A stretch of 9,471 nucleotides of DNA. Origin: JADFOB01 sp964651325 (GTDB lineage: Bacteria; Planctomycetota; Phycisphaerae; UBA1845). The translations under genes were made by a program, and so were the position numbers. This document shows, one piece after another, positions 1 through 6,900 of this stretch (the first letter of the stretch is position 1; the number at the start of each line of letters is the position of its first letter). The stretch is from NCBI GenBank assembly GCA_964651325.1, contig CAZYXP010000155.1:1-9471 (forward strand), given 5' to 3'. A model generated the notes under the pieces. That model made no database searches, was not told the origin of the DNA, and saw nothing but the letters and a program-made list of their open reading frames with translations.

Positions 1-120
1 GACGGCAACGTGGCATCTAGACAACCGATGCTATGTTGTGGCGAGCGTTTGCGGACGGATCGATATAATTCTTCGCAGCTGTGGGTCCGAAAATCCCATC
101 GCGGCCCCAACACGGCGCAG

Positions 121-155
121 AAAAAACCCCAAGCGTTGCTGACGCAGGCTTGGGG
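121..155 (-). terminator. Intrinsic terminator of the PEP-CTERM gene
   Basis: Read on the minus strand, an 8-bp perfect GC-rich stem (CCCCAAGC at 127-134 against GCTTGGGG at 148-155) is followed directly by six T residues (126-121). The loop can be shortened by an inner TGC/GCA pairing. It lies about 47 nt beyond the TGA stop of the 202-786 gene. Stem, T-run and position all fit a rho-independent terminator for that gene. Confidence 0.82.
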
Positions 156-201
156 GGGAGAAATCAATTCGCAAAGGGCATCAAGCCCGCGGGCAAGTTG
201 A

Positions 202-786
202 TCAGGCGACGGCTTTCCTTTGGCGTTTGCGCCGTAGCGCGGCTACCGCACCCAACCCCAGCAGCGAAAGCGTCATGGGTTCGGGAACCACCGTTCCGCG
301 GATCGTAAAGGAATCAAAGCTGCCGTTACCCATTGGAGCATCGTCAATGACGACAAGTATCCAAGCATCCACGCCGCCATTGGTGAATTGGGCAAACCCG
401 GCCGTCGGTTGATCGGGCAGATACGTTCCGCCGACAAGCTGAGTCGCGCCCGGCAACTCCGACGCCGCAATATCGTTGAACACAAACGTCTGATTCTCAA
501 TGAGAAAGCCGTTGCCCTTGTCGTCGAAAACCTCAAGCGAGTTGCCGAACGGATCCAGGAGGAACACGTTCAAGTCGCCTGGGCTTGAATGCGTAAGGTT
601 GGTGATTTCCAGCTCGACGTCGGCGATCAACTGGCTCGGCGTGCCGAAGGTGAGCGGAAAAAACTGAACCGAGGCATCATTGATCGCGCCACCTGTGCCG
701 GTGTACGAAAAAGGCGTCCCACCCGCGGACGCTGCCTGTGCTGCGAACAACACAAGTGCCGTTGAACACATGATCTTAAAACGCAT
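202..786 (-). CDS. PEP-CTERM sorting-signal protein with P-domain-like body
   Basis: This 194-aa protein is probably exported and anchored or processed at the cell surface by an exosortase-type system. Residues 1-21 form a signal peptide (basic MRFK start, hydrophobic core, ASA before the likely cut). Residues about 24-165 resemble the beta-sandwich P domain of proprotein convertases: DLNVFLLDPFG, then a GTYLPDQPTAGF segment, then VDAWILVVIDDAPMGNGSFD. No protease domain precedes it, so this is a stand-alone domain, probably for binding or stability. Residues 167-194 are a textbook PEP-CTERM tail: VPEP, a hydrophobic stretch of about 14 residues, then RRKRQRK. The ATG start is supported by a perfect AGGAGG upstream. 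The gene is monocistronic here, with its own terminator, and is divergent from the 1569 gene. No exosortase gene is in the window. The PEP-CTERM call is firm; the P-domain call is by pattern only. Confidence 0.93.
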   Translation of the reverse strand: MRFKIMCSTALVLFAAQAASAGGTPFSYTGTGGAINDASVQFFPLTFGTPSQLIADVELEITNLTHSSPGDLNVFLLDPFGNSLEVFDDKGNGFLIENQTFVFNDIAASELPGATQLVGGTYLPDQPTAGFAQFTNGGVDAWILVVIDDAPMGNGSFDSFTIRGTVVPEPMTLSLLGLGAVAALRRKRQRKAVA

Positions 787-796
787 CCTCTTATAC

Positions 797-802
797 CCTC
801 CT
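797..802 (-). promoter_or_regulatory. Ribosome binding site of the PEP-CTERM gene
   Basis: On the minus strand a perfect AGGAGG lies 10 nt before the ATG at 786-784. It fixes the start codon of the 194-aa protein. Confidence 0.8.
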
Positions 803-861
803 AAGGCATGCGGAACGCGGGAACACCCCAGCTCCGAACTCCCCCAAGTTTTTGCTTCGTC

Positions 862-900
862 ACAAGACAGCCCAGAACTCGTAAGCCCACAGGCTCTTGT
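862..900 (-). promoter_or_regulatory. Bulged hairpin in the putative leader of the PEP-CTERM gene
   Basis: ACAAG (862-866) and AGCC (869-872) pair with GGCT-CTTGT (892-900). This gives a nine-pair stem with a 2-nt bulge and a 19-nt loop. It lies about 75 nt before the ATG, inside the leader predicted from the promoter at 993-1021. The pairing is directly visible; a regulatory role is inference and no known riboswitch class was recognised. Confidence 0.3.
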
Positions 901-992
901 AGCCCCATCTTCACTTCACGCGTGAACCAAGTTTCGGCCAATCCGGCGGAAAACCGTCCCCCGAGCCTCATGATCCACGACCCGATCTGCTG

Positions 993-1021
993 AGTATAGA
1001 GCCATGGAGTACCAACATCAA
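993..1021 (-). promoter_or_regulatory. Sigma-70-like promoter for the PEP-CTERM gene
   Basis: On the minus strand TTGATG (1021-1016) and TATACT (998-993) are separated by exactly 17 bp. These match the -35 and -10 consensus at four and five of six positions. The predicted start of transcription, near 986, would give a leader of about 200 nt. Planctomycete promoters are poorly characterised, so this is a motif match rather than a demonstrated promoter. Confidence 0.42.
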
Positions 1022-1035
1022 GCCAAAAAAGATCC

Positions 1036-1069
1036 ATACTTGAGCACATTTTGAGCCGCTCTCAAGTAT
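1036..1069. repeat. 9-bp inverted repeat, candidate operator
   Basis: ATACTTGAG (1036-1044) and CTCAAGTAT (1061-1069) are perfect inverted copies with a 16-bp spacer. Two further TTGAG words lie at 1051-1055 and 1072-1076. The repeat sits just upstream of the -35 box of the minus-strand promoter at 993-1021, centred near -66 from the predicted start. That is a usual place for an activator site. On the minus strand the stem is followed after 5 nt by TTTTTT, so a terminator is the alternative reading. Confidence 0.45.
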
Positions 1070-1303
1070 TGTTGAGTGGAGAGTTGGAGTGGGGCTTTAT
1101 TTTCGGACTGCCATATTGCATTGCACGCCATCGCGCGGACTATTCGGAGCCAGGATCCGGCGGTTCGAATTGGGACGTTTGGAAGCTTCGTCCCGCCTGG
1201 CATGGACGGGTGGATCGAACGCCGTTTCGTCGGTTTATGGGAGCGGATCCGGTAAGTCCGAGCGAACAACGGGCATCACTTCCTCCCTATATTTAAGCAG
1301 AAT

Positions 1304-1340
1304 AAGGAGATCTGATTTTATGCGCAGAATTCCGTGGTAA
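1304..1340 (+). CDS. Hexapeptide leader-like ORF (MRRIPW) with strong RBS
   Basis: AAGGAG at 1304-1309 stands 10 nt before an ATG at 1320. The frame reads MRRIPW and stops at TAA (1338-1340); the coding part is 1320-1340 and the ribosome site is included in this entry. A TATATT word at 1288-1293 could serve as a -10 box, but no good -35 is seen. A terminator-like hairpin follows within 5 nt of the stop. Strong site, tiny peptide and adjacent hairpin resemble an attenuation leader. It could equally be chance or the relic of a lost gene start. The peptide matches no leader I know. Confidence 0.25.
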
Positions 1341-1344
1341 TGTG

Positions 1345-1371
1345 GCGGAAATTCGACAGTACCGCTTTTTT
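1345..1371 (+). terminator. Weak terminator-like hairpin behind the hexapeptide ORF
   Basis: GCGG (1345-1348) pairs with CCGC (1362-1365), and six T residues follow (1366-1371). The stem is only 4 bp with a 13-nt loop, so intrinsic termination would be weak. It would lie between the hexapeptide frame and the promoter-like pair at 1383-1413. Confidence 0.33.
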
Positions 1372-1382
1372 GTTGCTTGAAG

Positions 1383-1413
1383 TTGACGCGATTGACTGCT
1401 AAAGTGGGATAAT
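1383..1413 (+). promoter_or_regulatory. Promoter-like pair for the 699-aa gene
   Basis: TTGACG (1383-1388) and GATAAT (1408-1413) each match the sigma-70 consensus at five of six positions. The spacer is 19 bp, which is longer than optimal. Transcription from near 1420 would give a leader of about 150 nt that contains the hairpin at 1451-1483. Confidence 0.35.
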
Positions 1414-1450
1414 TGGTAGGGATGGGTTGATTGGCTTCGGTGGATGCCCA

Positions 1451-1483
1451 CGTCTGGCAGTTCCCTGAATGGGGACGCAGACG
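1451..1483 (+). promoter_or_regulatory. Strong leader hairpin upstream of the 699-aa gene
   Basis: CGTCTG (1451-1456) pairs with CAGACG (1478-1483). After a small asymmetric internal loop, GTTCCC (1460-1465) pairs with GGGGAC (1471-1476) around a 5-nt TGAAT loop, with one G-T pair. This gives 12 pairs in 33 nt. It lies about 85 nt before the GTG start. No T-run follows, so it is not an intrinsic terminator. It may be a structured leader element or protein-binding site. The family is not recognised. Confidence 0.42.
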
Positions 1484-1546
1484 AACATCGCCTCCTCTTA
1501 ATCCGTCCGCTTTGGGTGCGGGGTCGATTCCTGTCTCAACATTGGT

Positions 1547-1564
1547 TTGAACTGGGGGGTTCAA
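1547..1564 (+). promoter_or_regulatory. RBS hairpin with the G-run in its loop, before the GTG start
   Basis: TTGAAC (1547-1552) pairs perfectly with GTTCAA (1559-1564). The loop is TGGGGG and the last G of the G-run closes the stem. The G-run at 1554-1559 is the only Shine-Dalgarno-like sequence, 9 nt before the GTG at 1569. The ribosome site is therefore in the loop of a 6-bp hairpin, which could tune initiation. The G-run is itself a poor match to AGGAGG. Confidence 0.42.
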
Positions 1565-1568
1565 CGCT

Positions 1569-3668
1569 GTGAGTCGGTTTTTATATCCAAGACCAGCCTT
1601 TTTCCTAATGATCTCGGCTTTGGCGATCTTCGCTGATGTTGGATCAGCTCGTGGTGATGCCGACGTCGTAGTGGCGGATATCACAGGGGTGATGACGCAA
1701 GGCACACTCATGACGTGCAGCGGCAGCGGAAGGACATGCACGGATATGGCAGACTGTAACGGATGTAGCGCAAGCGGATTGCCCTGCCTGACGGACGGCG
1801 ATTGCGATGTGGGCGAATCCTGCGTGATTAGCGGGGATACCTGCACGCGCGAGATCGCCGCGTTTTCCGTCGGAACCGCCGCGTGCAATGTTGGGGATGT
1901 TCCCTTGGTCTGGTGTGACCAGCCGTCGTCCGATTGCGCGGTGAACGAACACCCCGTGATCGCCCAAAACATGTACCGTCTTAAAGACAATCGCTTCGAG
2001 CAAATCGGACTGAGCTGGCTAAAGCACGGTTTCGCGGCGGTGGACGGCCTTGGGTGCGGCGTCGCATGCCAGCCCGCCCAGCCCGCGCCGAACCTGGATC
2101 TTCTCGGGGTCGGGTGCTGGGACGTCTACGGACCTGATCTGAACGCGAGTCAAGTGCTTCTGGGCGCGCGATCCGAGGTGAACAGCCACACGGGGGCGTT
2201 TCCGTATCCCTATCAACTCGCATGGCAGCAGACCGGGGACGACATTTTCAAACGCTTGCAGGTAAACACTGACGACTTGAAGGCGGAATTGAATCCGGGG
2301 GCGCAATACTTCGTCGAAGGCTTGTACATCACGCCGGACGACGCCGCCGACGGCAACGGTAACAGCAACGCCTCTTATCGTCCGGTGGATATGGTCGGCC
2401 CGAACAACCTCAATCGTTACCTAGCGTTTATCCAAGATACCACGATGGACGAACAGCAGGCGATTCGCGCGTGGAAGAGCTTCAATACTGCGGTATTGGA
2501 AACCGACGTGCAGATTCCCGGTGAGGGATTGTTCGTCCTGGCCGCCGATGCCGTCGCGTTGGGCAACGGGTTCTACCGCTATGAATATGCCCTGTACAAC
2601 ATGAATTCGGATCGCAGCGCCGGGTCGTTCTTCGTGCCGCTACCGCTCGGCGCCGTCACTGAAAACGTAGGGTTTCACGACGTGGACTACCATTCGGGCG
2701 AAGTCTACGACGGGGCGGACTGGTCGGCGAGCATCACCGGCCCCGGCATCACATGGGAGACGGTTCCTTATTCCACCGACATCAATGCCAACGCCTTGCG
2801 CTGGGGCACGCTCTACAATTTCCGATTCGATGCCAACGTTGCGCCGGATGTCGCGGGCGCGGTAACGATCGGGCTCTTCAAGCCGGGCACGCCGACTTCG
2901 ATCAGCGCGGCCACCGTGGCGCCGCTGTTGGCTGTGATCGACTGCAACGACAACGGCATTCCCGATTCCGACGATATCTTCGCGGGAACCAGCACCGATT
3001 GCGATTCCAATGCTGTTCCGGACGAGTGTCAGGCGGACTGCAACGCGAACGGAGTCGCGGATACGTGCGATTTGACGGACGGCACAAGTTTCGACTGCAA
3101 CACGAACAGCATTCCCGACGAATGCGATACCGACTGCGATGCCAACGGAACCCCAGACGATTGTGAAGCGTTCGCAGATTGCAATATGAACGGCATGCCC
3201 GATGCGTGCGACCCGGATTGCAACCTTAACGGCGTACCCGATGATTGTGAAGGTAACCCCGACACGGACGAGGACGGCATTCCCGATTGCCTGGATGCGT
3301 GCCGGCTGACCAGCCCGCCGGATGCGTGCGTATGCGGGCCGGATACTTGCTGCTTTTTCGATATTGCGCCCGGCGTTTGCTTCACCGGATTCACACCGCA
3401 GCAGTGTGTGGATACGGGCGGGACTCCGGATTGTTTCCCTTCCGCGCTGTGTCGCGATGGATGCCTGGTTGGTGACTGGAACGAAGATGCCGTGGTGGAT
3501 TTCGGCGATGCCGGAGGTGTTCAACAGTGCTTCAGCGGATCCGTCGCGGCCGGGGGATTCGTGCTTCCCAGCGAGGCATGCCGCCGCTTTTTCGACTTCG
3601 ACTCGGACACCGACGTGGACCTCGATGACTACCTGGCGTGGTTCACCCTCGCTTTTGGAGGAGGCTAG
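1569..3668 (+). CDS. Secreted dockerin-type protein with calcium-loop repeats
   Basis: A 699-aa exported protein of unknown molecular function, probably extracellular and calcium-dependent. The GTG start is chosen because it gives a full signal peptide (Arg-containing start, hydrophobic core around residues 10-24); the next ATG, at 1608, would cut off the basic part. Residues 50-92 are a Cys-rich insert. Residues about 95-440 look like one folded unit; the stretch at 125-155, with HPVIAQNMYRL and FEQIGLSWLKHGF, is one I recall recurring in planctomycete secreted proteins (from memory, not searched). Residues 458-578 hold about ten DCNxNGxPDxC-type loops resembling thrombospondin type 3 calcium repeats. 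Residues 592-628 are a small Cys motif (CC...C...C...GG). Residues 635-699 form a type I dockerin-like pair, GDWNEDAVVDFGD and FDSDTDVDLDD, with Asp/Asn at calcium-loop positions 1, 3, 5, 9 and 12. The 3932 gene downstream is in the same orientation. The coding call is firm; the role is unknown. Confidence 0.93.
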   Translation: MSRFLYPRPAFFLMISALAIFADVGSARGDADVVVADITGVMTQGTLMTCSGSGRTCTDMADCNGCSASGLPCLTDGDCDVGESCVISGDTCTREIAAFSVGTAACNVGDVPLVWCDQPSSDCAVNEHPVIAQNMYRLKDNRFEQIGLSWLKHGFAAVDGLGCGVACQPAQPAPNLDLLGVGCWDVYGPDLNASQVLLGARSEVNSHTGAFPYPYQLAWQQTGDDIFKRLQVNTDDLKAELNPGAQYFVEGLYITPDDAADGNGNSNASYRPVDMVGPNNLNRYLAFIQDTTMDEQQAIRAWKSFNTAVLETDVQIPGEGLFVLAADAVALGNGFYRYEYALYNMNSDRSAGSFFVPLPLGAVTENVGFHDVDYHSGEVYDGADWSASITGPGITWETVPYSTDINANALRWGTLYNFRFDANVAPDVAGAVTIGLFKPGTPTSISAATVAPLLAVIDCNDNGIPDSDDIFAGTSTDCDSNAVPDECQADCNANGVADTCDLTDGTSFDCNTNSIPDECDTDCDANGTPDDCEAFADCNMNGMPDACDPDCNLNGVPDDCEGNPDTDEDGIPDCLDACRLTSPPDACVCGPDTCCFFDIAPGVCFTGFTPQQCVDTGGTPDCFPSALCRDGCLVGDWNEDAVVDFGDAGGVQQCFSGSVAAGGFVLPSEACRRFFDFDSDTDVDLDDYLAWFTLAFGGG

Positions 3669-3684
3669 TATTCCGAACCGCGCC

Positions 3685-3730
3685 CGTCAGGAAGCGGCGG
3701 GTTGGCTGAAGTCACCGCCACTCCCTGACG
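3685..3730 (+). terminator. Stem-loop behind the 699-aa gene, possible terminator
   Basis: CGTCAGG (3685-3691) pairs with CCTGACG (3724-3730), and inside it GGCGG (3696-3700) pairs with CCGCC (3715-3719), with two 4-nt internal strands between them. It begins 17 nt after the TAG stop. No T-run follows, so if it ends transcription it would do so inefficiently or with a factor. The rest of the 263-bp gap (3669-3931) shows no promoter that I trust. Confidence 0.33.
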
Positions 3731-3931
3731 GTCGGAGTTCGGATGGGAAAGAATTGTTTGTAGAAATCGAGGCAGGTATCACGGGTTTGATGGCCCACAG
3801 GGTCGCCCGGATGCGTTGGTCTTCTTAAGGAGGGGCGCCGCGAGGTCAAGTCTCGCCCGCTCGAAGAGGGAATCATACTAAAGCGTCAGGATTCGGAGCA
3901 ACCGGTCCCTAATGAGCACGGGTCTGTAGAA

Positions 3932-6900
3932 ATGAGAAGCATAACACGAACACCACGATTGACTTTGGCGCGTGGCCTTGCGGGAGCGCTTTTTCTCGGG
4001 TTGTCCGGGGTGGCCCTGGCTACGCCACCCACGCTGCGCGATTCGGCGGGCGGTCGTATGAACAAGCCTCGCACCGATGCGCGCGATAGCGCAGGATTCT
4101 GCGTCACGCCCGAGGATTGCGATGACAACAACGCATGCACGACCGATATCTGTTTCGACGCGATCTGCATCAACAAGCCCATCCCCGATTGCGTGCCCGA
4201 GTGCGACGTCGATGCGGAGTGCGACGACGGCGATGTCTGCACGACCGATAACTGCGTGCAGCGCTTGTGCGAACACACGGCCATAGACGGCTGCGTACCG
4301 CCATGCCAAACGGATGCCGACTGCGACGACGCCAACGGGTGTACGGATGATTCGTGCAGCAATGGTGATTGCACCAACGTGCCGATCCCCGACTGCACAC
4401 CATGTACGCCCGGCCTGATCTGTTCCCCGTTGGAGGTCGTGTTCGTGTTCGACACCTCCGGTTCCATGATGGATGAGGGCATCGCGCTTTGCGCCAACAT
4501 AGGCGGAGTCATCTCAGACCTTCAAACCCAAGGCATTTCCGTGACCGCGCACCTCCTCGGCATCACCGAGATTCCGCCGGTCGGTTTTGACTGCCTGACT
4601 GATACCGTGGTCAATCTGCTCGGAGCCACCGTGCCGGGCGTGAATCCCACGTGCCCCTTTCCCAATGGCACAGCGCCCAATGAATCATGGGGGCCGGCCG
4701 TGGCGATCGTTGCCGAGAACTTCGCATGGGCGCCGGGCAGCAAGCGGGTCATCGTGCCCCTTAGTGAAGAAGGCCCCTGCAACGGAAGCGTGCCCGAAGG
4801 GTGCAACGATCCTGGCGACGACCGCGATGCCTTGGCCAACGCACTCGGCGTGGCCAACGCCAACAACGTGTCTGTTTCTCCGATTGCAGGAACCGGCGCG
4901 TCGGCTTGTGTACTGACCCTGGAGGCCGATTTGGCCAACGGCACGGGCGGGACGCTACTGACGACCAACAACGCGGCCCTGGACATGACGCAGAATCTCA
5001 ACGATCTTCTGGTCAACGCGTGCGAGCAGGGGACGCCGTGCGACGATCAAAGCGTCTGCACCGCTGATTCCTGCAGCGATCTGGGGCAGTGCGTGAACGA
5101 CCCCATTTATGACGTGGCCGTCGAGTGCTGCGACCCGCAATCCGGCGATCTGCAAGCCATCGACGACGGGGACGACTGCACCAACGACATTTGTATCGAA
5201 ACCAGCGGTAGCGTCGCCCATCCGCCCGCCGACGCGGGCAAGGTGTGCAATGACGGCGACCCGTGTACCCAAATCGGAGCTTGTGACGGACAGGGTACCT
5301 GCGTCACCGCGCCAGTCGATTGCGACGACGGCGTAGCCTGCACCGAAGACACCTGCCTCGGCGGAACGTGCCAGCACACGCCTCTGGACGATCTATGCGA
5401 CAACAGCCTGTTTTGCGATGGCCTGGAAACGTGCGACGCCCTGCTTGGCTGCCAAGCGGGCACGCCGCCCGATTGCAACGACGCCGTTGATTGTACGACG
5501 GACCTTTGCGACGAAGCGCTGGACACCTGTACCAATCAGGCCAACGATGCATTCTGCGACAATGGCCTGTTTTGCGATGGCGTCGAGACATGCAACGCTC
5601 AGATCGGGTGCGTTCTGGGAACGCCGCCGGTGTGCGGCGACGAGATCGCGTGCACGGTGGACACCTGTGACGAGCAGAACGACGTGTGTGTTTCCACGCC
5701 CGACGACAGCCTGTGCGACAACGGCTTGTTCTGTGATGGGTTGGAAACCTGCGACGCCGTCGCTGGTTGCCTTCCGGGTCAGGGGCAGCAATGCGACGAC
5801 AACAACGCCTGCACCACGGATTCCTGCAGCGACGTGAGCGGTGAATGTATCTTCACCGAGAACTTCGAGGTGGGCGTCGAGTGTTGCAATCCCTTAACCG
5901 GCGAATCCGTTTTGATCGATGACGACAACGCCTGCACCAATGACGTGTGCGACGCCGCGACGGGGATGGTCGGCCACCCGCCGCGCGACCCGGGCTTGTC
6001 TTGCGATGACGGCGACCCCTGTACGACGAACGACATGTGCGACGGGCAAGGCCAATGCGCCGGACAAGCGGTGAGCTGCGACGACGGCGTGAGCTGCACC
6101 GAGGATTCGTGCGACGGGCAAACCGGCGCGTGCCTCAACCTCCCCGACCACGGCTTCTGCAGCAACGGGCTTTACTGCGACGGAGATGAAATCTGCGACT
6201 CACTGCTTGGATGTGTCGCCGGGTCGGCCCCCGATTGCGCCGACGCGATTGATTGCACCGTGGATGCCTGCGACGAAAACACCGACACCTGCACGCACAC
6301 GCCGAATCCAACGGTTTGCAGCAACGGGCTTTACTGCGACGGTGAAGAACTCTGTGACCCGCAGCTTGGCTGCCTAGACGGGCCTGACCCGGATTGCAAC
6401 GACGCGGTCGAGTGTACTGCGGACGCCTGCGACGAGGCGGCCGATACATGCACGCACACGCCCGATCACGCTACGTGCGCCAACGGACTTTTTTGCGACG
6501 GCGTCGAAGTGTGCGACCCGACGATCGGATGCACCGACGGTCCGGACCCCGATTGCGATGACGGCGTCGCTTGCACGATCGACTTCTGCGAGGAAGCCGG
6601 TAGCAGGTGCCTCCACGTTCCGATCAACGGGCTGTGTGGAAACGACGTGTACTGCGATGGCACCGAGGTTTGCGATCCGCAGCTCGGTTGCGTGGCGGGC
6701 CCGCCTCGCGATTGCGACGATTCGGTCGAGTGTACGGTTGATGCGTGCGATGAAGTCAACAACACCTGCACACACACGCCGAACCCCACGACGTGCTCGA
6801 ACGAACTCTATTGCGATGGTGAAGAGATTTGCGATCCGCAGCTTGGCTGCATCGACGGGCCCGATCCGGATTGCGACGACGGCATCGAATGCACAACGGA

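Larger units (their letters stand above)
787..1568. other. Divergent intergenic region, 782 bp
   Basis: This stretch separates the minus-strand PEP-CTERM gene from the plus-strand 699-aa gene. I found no convincing protein gene longer than six codons in it: the open frames on both strands lack a Shine-Dalgarno and give compositionally random proteins. It contains the individually listed hairpins, inverted repeat, promoter-like pairs and short leader-like frame. It is long for an intergenic gap between two such genes, so leader-level regulation or the remains of a lost gene are both possible. Confidence 0.6.

Noticed and set aside
801..1049. 82-codon minus-strand frame between the inverted repeat and the PEP-CTERM gene
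   Set aside because: No ribosome site, random-looking composition, and it would overlap the promoter-like pair at 993-1021.
1158..1176. GGTTCGAAT, resembling a tRNA T-loop
   Set aside because: The flanking bases do not form a T-stem and no D-arm or acceptor stem is present.
1495..1545. TTAATCCG and GGTCGATTCC, resembling anticodon and T arms of a tRNA
   Set aside because: The anticodon stem does not pair, the T-loop lacks the conserved TTC, and no acceptor partner for CTCAACA exists upstream at the right distance.
1235..1990. 251-codon minus-strand frame reaching into the divergent region
   Set aside because: Part of it is antisense to the 699-aa gene and the rest covers the hairpins and promoter-like sites. 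No recognisable domain and no Shine-Dalgarno.
2640..3524. 294-codon minus-strand frame opposite the 699-aa gene
   Set aside because: It is a repetitive shadow of the DCNxNGxPD repeats, with no signal peptide, motif or ribosome site.
3827..3834. Strong Shine-Dalgarno-like AAGGAGGGG in the gap before the 1693-aa gene
   Set aside because: No ATG, GTG or TTG lies within a usable distance downstream, and the actual start is about 100 nt further on.
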